Origin: Bradyrhizobium erythrophlei
Lineage (GTDB): Bacteria > Pseudomonadota > Alphaproteobacteria > Rhizobiales > Xanthobacteraceae
Assembly: GCA_900129675.1 (NCBI GenBank)
Contig: FSRD01000001.1
Location: 7,305,501 to 7,369,500 of the forward strand
Direction: 5' to 3'
Length of the DNA stretch: 64,000 nt
Numbering within the stretch: the stretch's first letter is position 1; the number at the start of each line of letters is the position of its first letter. The position numbers were made by a program, and so were the translations under genes. The notes under the pieces were generated by a model. It worked only from the letters and a program-made list of their open reading frames with translations, was not told the DNA's origin and did not search any database. Shown here piece after piece: positions 57,575 to 64,000 of the stretch.

Positions 57575-57856
57575 TCAGGACTGTTTGTGGATATGCTTGG
57601 TGAATATCCTGATCACCGAGCCTTTGACGGTCGGGCCGGCGTCGAACAAATCGGATGCGATGCGCTCGACGGCATCGCGTAGCGCCACGAATTGCGCCTG
57701 CCGCGCGATGCTCGGCGTTCCCCTTTCGCCCGCAAGCTCGTCCATCGCCGCGTCGCTGATCTGGCATTCGACGGTGTCGTCGCCGTTTTGCATCGTAAAT
57801 CCGAACGCCAACCGTTCGGTGTCATATCCGACAATTTTGCCACGCGTCAGCGGCAT
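57575..57856 (-). CDS. Small DUF1488-like protein
   Basis: This 93-aa soluble protein reads MPLTRGKIVGYDTERLAFGF and then TVECQISDAAMDELAGERG, the pattern of DUF1488-type proteins. The C-terminal half is helical (ALRDAVERIASDLFDAG). The ATG at 57856 follows AAGGGGAACTTTCG, whereas the frame is open back to 58042. Function unknown. It converges on the squalene-synthase-like gene with a 14-base gap. Confidence 0.66.
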   Translation of the reverse strand: MPLTRGKIVGYDTERLAFGFTMQNGDDTVECQISDAAMDELAGERGTPSIARQAQFVALRDAVERIASDLFDAGPTVKGSVIRIFTKHIHKQS

Positions 57857-58007
57857 CGAAAGTTCCCCTTGGCGCTGCCTCGAAGCGCGCTTCGTCATGG
57901 CAGCATTGTCGAGACGGAAGCGTTGAACCTCAGAGAAGGCCGTGATGCTCCGAAAGCGGAGCGTCCGATGCGCCGCGCCCTCTCGATCCAGCCCCAACGG
58001 GTCCGCA

Positions 58008-58038
58008 AATAATGGATCACCCGCGTTCGCGGGTGATG
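58008..58038. repeat. Half-copy of palindromic repeat type D
   Basis: TGGATCACCCGCGTTCGCGG, then GTGATGAC, forms a compact hairpin (GTCATCACCCGCG / CGCGGGTGATG-type arms). The last codons and the stop of the kinase-like gene read through it on the minus strand. Confidence 0.65.
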
Positions 58039-59153
58039 ACATCCGGAGCGTGCGAAGACGGCGTATCCATGTCCGCCGTCTCGAAATTGAACCGATCCCG
58101 CAGATTTTTTCGCTGTTCCAGAATATCCTTCAGGAATTCACGGTCGGCATCGCTGCGCATCATCGGCTCGATCAGGTCGATCTGGTTCATCGCCACCAGT
58201 TGCAGGATTTCGGTACGGGGTTTGCCCGCGCTGTCGCGCGGCAACGCGTGCACAACCTGGATATGTTCCGGCGGCTTGACGCCCTTGGCCGACGACAACT
58301 CGCTGCGCAATTGCTTTTCGAGCGAGGTCCGGTCGGCTTCCACGAACGCATACAACCCGACACCGACGCGCCGGTCGGCGAAGGCGACAATGGCGGTATC
58401 GCGTACATCCGGGTTTTTCCGGATCAGGTCGATCAGGACCGGCGCGTCGTTGACCAGCCGCCGGCCGCCGCCTTCACGGTCGGTGAAGTTGAACAGGCCG
58501 CGAGTGACCGCCTGGTAGATTTTCTTGCCGGTCTTGAGCCAGACGCTGGCGACCGCCGACTTTTTCGCAAGAACCTTGCGCTCGCTCGGCGTCAGTGCTT
58601 CCGGCGCGTAGCTGCGCTTGTGTTTCAGGAGATGCCGCAGATCCTCGTAGGCCGCGATCCGAAACAGCCGGCTGCGGCTCTTGAAGCAGGCGGCGAGTTG
58701 GAAATCGGTGACGTAGGCGCGGCCGTCGGTGCCGCGCAGCCAGTTCTGTTCCTTGGCGAGATCGTTATGGCAGATGCCGGCGCGGTGCAGCCGGCGCAGC
58801 GCCGCTTTGGCGGAGCGGAAATAGGCGACGTCGCCGTGCGGTTTCGCCAAATGAAGTGCGACGCCGTCGATGAAGCCGCGCACCAGCGCGCGCTTTCCCG
58901 CCCATAGCAGCCTTGGACCGACATCGAGGTCGCGCGCCAGCGCCAGCGCGCGGCGTTCGCGCGCAAACAGGTGAAGCGCCAGCGCAAAGGACCATGGCGG
59001 CACCTGGTCGAGCCGGCGCAGCACCGCATCGACTTCGCCGTCACCATCGCGAAAACGGCCGCGCTCGACGGTCGAAAACACGTCGCGCTTCAGCAATACG
59101 CCTTCGGTCCATCGCGCCGACAATACCGCGGCGTCATCCCGGGGTAAGCTCAT
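58017..59153 (-). CDS. Kinase-like protein with C-terminal AMP-ligase subdomain
   Basis: This 378-aa protein appears to join two halves. Residues about 15-180 are kinase-like: LLKRDVF may supply the ATP lysine, ICHNDLAKEQNWL (127-139) is a catalytic-loop equivalent and YVTDFQLA (147-154) corresponds to DFG. Residues about 245-322 resemble the C-terminal subdomain of acyl-CoA/AMP ligases: DVRDTAIVAFADRRVGVGLY, KPPEHIQVVHALPR and DSAGKPRTEIL with the A10-type Lys311. The large adenylation core is missing. It starts 4 bases after the trmFO stop. The end lies in a palindromic repeat. Function unknown. Confidence 0.75.
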   Translation of the reverse strand: MSLPRDDAAVLSARWTEGVLLKRDVFSTVERGRFRDGDGEVDAVLRRLDQVPPWSFALALHLFARERRALALARDLDVGPRLLWAGKRALVRGFIDGVALHLAKPHGDVAYFRSAKAALRRLHRAGICHNDLAKEQNWLRGTDGRAYVTDFQLAACFKSRSRLFRIAAYEDLRHLLKHKRSYAPEALTPSERKVLAKKSAVASVWLKTGKKIYQAVTRGLFNFTDREGGGRRLVNDAPVLIDLIRKNPDVRDTAIVAFADRRVGVGLYAFVEADRTSLEKQLRSELSSAKGVKPPEHIQVVHALPRDSAGKPRTEILQLVAMNQIDLIEPMMRSDADREFLKDILEQRKNLRDRFNFETADMDTPSSHAPDVITRERG

Positions 59154-59157
59154 GATG

Positions 59158-60591
59158 TTACGCCGCCGCCGCTACGCGCAAGTGATCGGCGATCCAGCGA
59201 TCGAGATCGGCAAGCGCGCGGGCGCTCATCGCCTGCTTCTTGGCGACCGTCTTCTCGTTGCCCCGCAGCCGCGTGCCGTCGGGCTTTTTGGTCGGCGGCG
59301 TGGCGAGCGGCGGAAACAGGCCGAAGTTGATGTTCATCGGCTGGAACGAGCGCGGCCCGGCGTCGACGGTTTCGATGTGACCACCGGTGATGTGGCCGAG
59401 CAGCGAGCCCAATGCCGTGGTTGATGGCGGCGGCGCCAGCTGCTGCGCGCGGGCGTTGGCCGCGGCGTAGAGGCCGGCGATCAATCCAATGCTGGCGGAT
59501 TCCACATAGCCTTCGCAGCCGGTCATCTGTCCGGCAAACCGCAGCCGCGGCTGCGCGCGAAGGCGCAATTGCTGATCTAAAAGCTTCGGCGAATTCAGAA
59601 AAGTGTTGCGATGCAGGCCGCCGAGCCGGGCGAATTCGGCGTTCTCGAGGCCTGGAATGGTGCGGAATACGCGCTGCTGCGCGCCGTGCTTCAGCTTGGT
59701 CTGGAAGCCGACGATGTTGTAGAGGGTGCCGAGCTTGTTGTCCTGGCGCAGCTGCACGATGGCGTAGGGTTTTATGGTCGGATCTCTCGGATTGGTCAGC
59801 CCGACCGGCTTCATCGGCCCGTGCCGCAGCGTCTCGCGCCCGCGTTCGGCCATCACCTCGACCGGCAGGCAGCCGTCGAAATAGGGCGTACTGGTCTCCC
59901 AGTCCTTGAAATCGACCTTCTCGCCGGCCAGCAGCGCGTCGACGAAAGCGTCGTATTGCTCTTTCGTCATCGGGCAGTTGATGTAATCGGCGCCGGAGCC
60001 GCCGGGCCCGACCTTGTCGTAGCGCGACTGAAACCACGCCACCGACATGTCGATGGATTCCTTGTGCACGATCGGCGCAATCGCATCGAAGAACGCCAGC
60101 GCGCTCTCGTCGGTGAGCTGGCGGACCGCGTCCGCCAGTGGCGCCGAGGTGAGGGGGCCGGTGGCGACGATGACATTGCCCCATTCGGCAGGCGGCAGGC
60201 CGGCGATTTCGGCGCGGTCGATCTCGATCAGGGGATGATCCGCGAGCGCCTTGGTGACGGCCGAGGAAAATCCGTCGCGGTCGACCGCCAGCGCCCCGCC
60301 GGCCGGCACCTGGTTGGCGTCAGCGGCGCGCATGATCAGCGAGCCCAGCCGGCGCATTTCGGCGTGCAGCAGGCCAACCGCATTGTTGGCGGCATCATCG
60401 GAGCGGAACGAATTGGAGCAGACGAGTTCGGCAAGGCCCTCGGTGCGATGCGCCTCGGTCATCCGGTGCGGACGCATCTCGTGCAGGACCACGGCAATGC
60501 CGGCATTGGCGATCTGCCAGGCGGCTTCCGAGCCGGCGAGGCCAGCGCCGATCACGTGCACGGTTTCGGTTGGCGATTTCTGAGCAGTCAT
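59158..60591 (-). CDS. trmFO: Folate/FAD-dependent tRNA (uracil-54-C5)-methyltransferase TrmFO
   Basis: TrmFO makes ribothymidine at position 54 of tRNA using methylenetetrahydrofolate and FAD. The 477-aa protein has the FAD-binding HVIGAGLAGSEAAWQIA at the N-terminus, the family region LVCSNSFRSDDAANNAVGLL, YINCPMTKEQYDAF with the catalytic cysteine, and FAGQMTGCEGYVESASIGL near the C-terminus. The ATG at 60591 (MTAQKSPTE) is preferred to the upstream extension to 60636. The kinase-like gene follows closely. Confidence 0.96.
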   Translation of the reverse strand: MTAQKSPTETVHVIGAGLAGSEAAWQIANAGIAVVLHEMRPHRMTEAHRTEGLAELVCSNSFRSDDAANNAVGLLHAEMRRLGSLIMRAADANQVPAGGALAVDRDGFSSAVTKALADHPLIEIDRAEIAGLPPAEWGNVIVATGPLTSAPLADAVRQLTDESALAFFDAIAPIVHKESIDMSVAWFQSRYDKVGPGGSGADYINCPMTKEQYDAFVDALLAGEKVDFKDWETSTPYFDGCLPVEVMAERGRETLRHGPMKPVGLTNPRDPTIKPYAIVQLRQDNKLGTLYNIVGFQTKLKHGAQQRVFRTIPGLENAEFARLGGLHRNTFLNSPKLLDQQLRLRAQPRLRFAGQMTGCEGYVESASIGLIAGLYAAANARAQQLAPPPSTTALGSLLGHITGGHIETVDAGPRSFQPMNINFGLFPPLATPPTKKPDGTRLRGNEKTVAKKQAMSARALADLDRWIADHLRVAAAA

Positions 60592-60659
60592 GGGCGGAGG
60601 GTTAGCGCGTTTTCTCGCCAAGTGCACCTGCGCCAACCGCCGCGAAGCTTATTCTTTCT

Positions 60660-60732
60660 GACGCGTTTTCTTTTACACGAACCGGTGCTCACCCTGGATC
60701 AAGTCCGGGGCAGGCCTTCGCTGGAAAACGCC
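60660..60732. repeat. Palindromic intergenic repeat, type F
   Basis: GCGTTTTC (60662-60669) and GAAAACGC (60724-60731) are inverted arms around ACCGGTGCTCACCCTGGATC and AAGTCCGGGGCAGGCC. It resembles the classes at 7641 and 56244, which share the AACCGGT core. It lies upstream of trmFO and downstream of the DUF1127 gene. Confidence 0.6.
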
Positions 60733-60748
60733 ACACCCTGGATGCGAC

Positions 60749-60772
60749 AACGCCCGCAGCGAGGCGGGCGTT
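60749..60772 (-). terminator. Probable terminator hairpin of the DUF1127 gene
   Basis: AACGCCCGC and GCGGGCGTT form a perfect 9-bp stem with a 6-base loop, 28 bases beyond the stop of the DUF1127 gene. No T-run follows on either strand, so termination may be inefficient or Rho-assisted. Confidence 0.55.
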
Positions 60773-60799
60773 ATCCGTCAACAGGCAGCTGACGAGCGA

Positions 60800-60952
60800 T
60801 CAGCCGTTATAGTTCCCGGCTGCAACGCGCGGAATGTCCGAGCGATCGAGGCCGATATCGGCCAATTCGCGATCGCTGAGCTGGGACAATTCGCTGACAT
60901 TGCGCTGATAGTCCCGGAACGCCTGGATCATGCGGATGAGCGAGAGCAACAT
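60800..60952 (-). CDS. DUF1127 small basic protein
   Basis: This 50-aa protein consists almost entirely of the DUF1127 motif: YQRNVSELSQLSDRELADIG followed by LDRSDIPRVA. Short DUF1127 proteins in Agrobacterium and relatives are linked to RNA maturation and phosphate or carbon homeostasis. AAGGAG lies 5 bases before the ATG. Similar genes are often strongly regulated, but no promoter could be assigned here. Confidence 0.85.
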   Translation of the reverse strand: MLLSLIRMIQAFRDYQRNVSELSQLSDRELADIGLDRSDIPRVAAGNYNG

Positions 60953-61843
60953 GGTAGTCTCCTTGTAGTTCTGATTCAGCCTTTGGAGGAAAGCCTCATC
61001 GTTGAAATGAATATAGGGCGGCATACCGCACTGCAGAAGTTCCAATGTTGCGATGCAGCTAAGTCCGAAACGCATAGCGCTGGTGAGGATCGATTAACCT
61101 TTCGGCATGGCTGCCCGATTGATCGGCTCAAGGGGCTGATCTCTGCTCCGGAGAGACGAAAAAGCCCGTAGAATCACGGTATTGTTGCAATCGCGAGACA
61201 ACGATTACCGAACGGACAAGTGATTATTCGATAGCCGAAAATCAAGATCGATCCAGTCGGCTGCCGGTGCAAGCGAGCAGTTCTGACGGAATCTGCATGC
61301 GTGATTCGCATGCGATTGTCGTTATATAAGTGAATCATTGATCATTACTTTATCGATGGCCTGCTCAGGAGCATCAGTGCGGCCACGCCTTTGGTTCCGC
61401 GCGTATCTCCGCCATTTTCTCATCCCAGCGGACCATCGCAACCGCAGAGATATTTTCGACAAGCGTCGTCGTCGCTGATGGTTGTATTGGAGCGCCGGCG
61501 GCGTTGCGGCGGTCGCGGCGCTTCGGTCGTTGGTCGCCGCGACGCGCGTGATGTGCCGATAATCTTTTTGTGCGCACGCGAAGCGCATGAACAGCGCGCG
61601 CTCTGCAAGGGAAGCCGATCTATCAGTGGGTGCGATCGACGTGCGACTCGCGACGCCCGCGATTCCTTACCAACGCGTAATGAAAAAGCGCCGTTGCGCA
61701 TGCGGCTTTGCGCGCGGCGCCGATCACATTTCTATCGCATGAAATTCATTCCGGAACGGTGCCGTGATCAGCGAAAAATGATTTCGCAGATTCCGGCAAT
61801 GACGCCGGCGTTTGTTCAAGAAAAACAGAAAATGGAAAGTAAC
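60953..61843. other. Long region without a convincing gene
   Basis: About 890 bases lie between the divergent DUF1127 and secreted-protein genes. The first 370 bases are AT-richer and likely hold promoters. Between 61380 and 61740 several overlapping frames stay open on both strands, but their products are Arg-rich and lack any domain pattern, as expected of GC-rich shadow frames. No tRNA or recognised RNA fold was seen. Confidence 0.5.
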
Positions 61844-62107
61844 ATGCTCAATAAATTGCTCGGAGCGGCCGCAATGGTCGCCGCTGCTTACGCAGTTGTC
61901 CCCGCCAACGCCGCCAAGATGGGTGGCGGCTGCAGCGGACCGAACCTCGCCAAAACCGAATCCATGATCGACACCATGGCTGATGGTGAAGGCAAGATCA
62001 TGGCCCAGAAGGAAATCGCGATGGCTCAGGACGCGATGCTCAGCGGCAAGATGGGTGCATGCGGCATGCACCTGAACAAGGCGATGCACGCCGGCATTGC
62101 GAAGTAA
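61844..62107 (+). CDS. Small secreted protein of unknown function
   Basis: This 87-aa product has a clear signal peptide (MLNKLLGAAAMVAAAYAVVP, cleavage near Ala-Asn-Ala about 23). The mature part has two cysteines (GGGCSGPN and GACGMHLN) that could form a disulfide, and is Met- and His-containing (MAQKEIAMAQDAMLSGKMG). I know the pattern only as a hypothetical family in Bradyrhizobium-like genomes. The ATG at 61844 follows GGAAAG; an ATG four codons earlier is possible. Confidence 0.75.
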   Translation: MLNKLLGAAAMVAAAYAVVPANAAKMGGGCSGPNLAKTESMIDTMADGEGKIMAQKEIAMAQDAMLSGKMGACGMHLNKAMHAGIAK

Positions 62108-62166
62108 TCCGTCGCACGCGAAGGGGCCGGTTGCTTTGCGATCGGCCCTCTCATTGGTCTGATTGT

Positions 62167-62982
62167 CTAGGGCGCGTGCGCGAGCTGGGTCGCGAAATAG
62201 CCGATGGTCCTGGCATAGACCTCGCTCTTGTTCCATTGCTGGATCACCGCAAAATTGGCACTTCCGGGCTCCCAGTTCTTGCCGCGCTGCCAGCCGTAGC
62301 TGGCGAGAAAATTCGCGGTCGATGCCAGCACATCGGACGCACTCCGCAGCAAATCGCGGCGGCCATTGCCGTCGAAATCGACTGCATATTTCATGTAGGA
62401 CGAGGGCATGAACTGGGTCTGGCCGATTTCACCGGCCCATGCGCCGCGCATTTCCTGCGGCGCGAGATCGCCGCGTTCGACAATACGCAAGGCGTCCATC
62501 AATTCGGCCTTGAACATGTCGGAACGCCGGCAGTCATAAGCCAACGTCGCCAGCGAACGCAGGGTCGGGAATTTCCCGGTGTTGGCGCCGAAATCGGTTT
62601 CCAGGCCCCAGATCGCCACCAGCACTTCGGCGGGCACGCCATAACTCTCTTCGATGCGCACAAGCACCGAGCCATACTGCTTGAGCATGTTGGACCCGCG
62701 GGTAAGCCGGGGCGGGACCATGCGGCCGGAAAACTGTTCGAAGGTCTGATTGAACACAGCCTGTGAATGGTCGCGCGCAAGGATGGCCTTGTCGAGGGTG
62801 ACGCCGGTCAGTCCGGCTTGAATCGCGGGCTGCGATATTCCCTTGGATGCGGCTTCCTTCTTGAAGTCCTCGAGCCAGGCTTCGAATGTGCCGGTGCCGC
62901 AGGGCGCCGCAAGCGCCGGCGCCGCCGAGGCCGCAAGCAACGCACCCAGCGCAAAAGCGCCGAGGGAAAAGCGAGAGGTCAT
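62167..62982 (-). CDS. Lytic murein transglycosylase, MltB type
   Basis: This 271-aa exported enzyme has a signal peptide (about 1-26, ending ALAA). The catalytic Glu lies in VAIWGLETDFGANTGKFPT, and AGEIGQTQFMPSSYMKYAVD is a family hallmark, as is DFDGNGRRDLLRSASDVLAS. The ATG at 62982 is preferred over GTG 62994 because GGAG lies 11 bases upstream of it. The second transglycosylase of the window, Slt, is of a different family. Confidence 0.92.
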   Translation of the reverse strand: MTSRFSLGAFALGALLAASAAPALAAPCGTGTFEAWLEDFKKEAASKGISQPAIQAGLTGVTLDKAILARDHSQAVFNQTFEQFSGRMVPPRLTRGSNMLKQYGSVLVRIEESYGVPAEVLVAIWGLETDFGANTGKFPTLRSLATLAYDCRRSDMFKAELMDALRIVERGDLAPQEMRGAWAGEIGQTQFMPSSYMKYAVDFDGNGRRDLLRSASDVLASTANFLASYGWQRGKNWEPGSANFAVIQQWNKSEVYARTIGYFATQLAHAP

Positions 62983-63212
62983 TTGGTCGTTCACTCCGAA
63001 GTCGATTCGCTATCGACGTTAATACCGGAACCAGACCAAATGTTCGCGGCAACCGCGGCCAAAACAAGGCTTCTAGTTCCACCTCAACGCCGCGAATGCG
63101 CCGCAGCATCGACGCCCAATTCGTGGGCAGCCTGATGGGATCAGGATCGGCGCATGCCAAACCGCCGGTTCGCAATCAACCGGCAGTCTGACTGAGAGCG
63201 CGCGCCTAAGGC

Positions 63213-64000
63213 TTATGCCCCACCTCTGCGCCGCCACGGAAACAGGTTGGCCGGGAAGTCTGCGGCCGGCTTACGTTCCCGCGGCGGGCGCGGCGGCAGC
63301 GGCTGCGGATTGAGTTCGGGCTCAATCACTTCCCGATAGAGATGCCAGGTGGCGTGGCCGAGCAGCGGAATCACGATCGCAAGGCCAAGGAAGAACGGCA
63401 GCGATCCCGCAACCAGCAGCACCGCGACGATCAGCCCCCAGACGGTCATCGGCCATGGATTTTTGGCGACCGCGCGCATCGACGTCACCATGGCATCGCC
63501 CGCGCCGGCATGTCGATCGAGCATCAGCGGGAACGAAACGACGCTGATACAAAGCGCGACCAGCGCGAACAGGAAGCCGACGCCGCAGCCCGCCACGATC
63601 AGCCACCAGCCTTGCGGCGTGGTGAGCACGCGCTCTGCAAAATCCGGAATTCCCGCCGCGGTCTCGTAACCGAATGCGGCGATGTAAATGGCTTGGGCGG
63701 TAGCGATCCAGGTCACGAACAGGGCAAACAAGAGCACGCCGAGCCCGAGCATTGCGCCGAATGAGGGTGACCGGAACACGTCGATCGCGTTCCACGCGGA
63801 CGCTTCTTCTCCGTTCTCGCGACGGCGGCTCAATTCATAAAGGCCGAGTGCTGCGAACGGGCCGAGCAGGGCGAATCCGGCGGCCAGCGGAAAAAGCAGC
63901 GGCAGCACGGCATAACCGAGTACCGTGCGCGCGATCACCAATCCGAGCACGGGGTAGATCACGCACAGGATGACGGCGTGGCTTGGCACCGCCTGGAAAT
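63213..64000 (-). CDS. DUF2189 membrane protein (5' end beyond the window)
   Basis: This polytopic protein has about five or six hydrophobic helices. Landmarks are IYPVLGLVIARTVLGYAVLP, GPFAALGLYELSRRREN and NPWPMTVWGLIVAVLLVAG, as in DUF2189 proteins. The frame stays open to the last base (F-Q-A before VPSHAVILC), so the start lies outside the window. The C-terminus is Pro/Arg-rich. Function unknown. Confidence 0.82.
   Translation of the reverse strand, partial: FQAVPSHAVILCVIYPVLGLVIARTVLGYAVLPLLFPLAAGFALLGPFAALGLYELSRRRENGEEASAWNAIDVFRSPSFGAMLGLGVLLFALFVTWIATAQAIYIAAFGYETAAGIPDFAERVLTTPQGWWLIVAGCGVGFLFALVALCISVVSFPLMLDRHAGAGDAMVTSMRAVAKNPWPMTVWGLIVAVLLVAGSLPFFLGLAIVIPLLGHATWHLYREVIEPELNPQPLPPRPPRERKPAADFPANLFPWRRRGGA

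Noticed and set aside
61322..61701. Arg-rich frames on the minus strand upstream of the secreted protein
   Set aside because: No Shine-Dalgarno, no recognisable fold, mutually overlapping frames; likely GC-driven open frames.

Overview
The window is a GC-rich chromosomal segment from an alphaproteobacterium of the Rhizobiales, most likely Bradyrhizobium or a close relative in the Nitrobacteraceae. The grounds are the PDH cluster whose E1-beta subunit carries its own lipoyl domain, the scpA-scpB-tatABC-serS order, a minimal DUF1127 protein, and several families of short palindromic repeats of the type scattered through Bradyrhizobium genomes. I see no rRNA, tRNA, tmRNA, CRISPR array, prophage or replication origin. 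Family names come from reading the sequence; no database search was run.

Layout. 1-2.7 kb: a patatin-like lipase, queF and a Tat-exported beta-propeller protein. 2.8-15 kb: central carbon metabolism, with eno, then four small redox or detoxification genes, an FtsB-like divisome gene, and the pyruvate dehydrogenase cluster (pdhA, pdhB, pdhC, lpd). Three extra genes sit inside that cluster: a DUF5076 protein, a deaminase resembling yeast cytosine deaminase, and an AT-richer membrane protein. 15-21 kb: a threonine synthase between two copies of one palindromic repeat, an orphan tricarboxylate-type binding protein, a cytochrome P450 and a soluble lytic transglycosylase.

21.1-27.0 kb is the accessory, scarred part. 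It holds tiny ORFs, an AraC-family regulator split by a complete IS256-family element (9-bp target duplication and about 30-bp inverted ends are both visible), a glycosyltransferase that looks 5'-truncated at a head-to-head junction, and a long non-coding interspersed repeat.

27-35 kb: ilvD, a Sel1-repeat (ExoR-like) protein, exonuclease III and an RND efflux pair. 34.9-35.5 kb: a HigBA-type toxin-antitoxin locus whose toxin has a one-base frameshift. 35.6-50.8 kb is conserved housekeeping: erpA, dgt, argS, a SPOR protein, nagZ, scpAB, tatABC, serS, surE, an orphan receiver, pcm and nlpD. 51-57.6 kb: an ABC-type binding protein, a DUF815 ATPase, yajC-secD-secF, then a translationally coupled pair of Mth938-like and squalene-synthase-like genes whose mitochondrial relatives (NDUFAF3 and NDUFAF6) assemble respiratory complex I. 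57.6-64 kb: a DUF1488 protein, an unusual kinase-like protein carrying the C-terminal subdomain of an AMP-forming ligase, trmFO, DUF1127, a small secreted protein, an MltB-type transglycosylase and a DUF2189 membrane protein cut by the window edge.

Most of the window is ordinary core chromosome. The observations most worth a second look are the kinase/ligase-subdomain fusion next to trmFO, the fungal-type deaminase inside the PDH cluster, the complex I assembly-factor pair whose first start codon lies inside a repeat, the IS-disrupted regulator and the frameshifted toxin.
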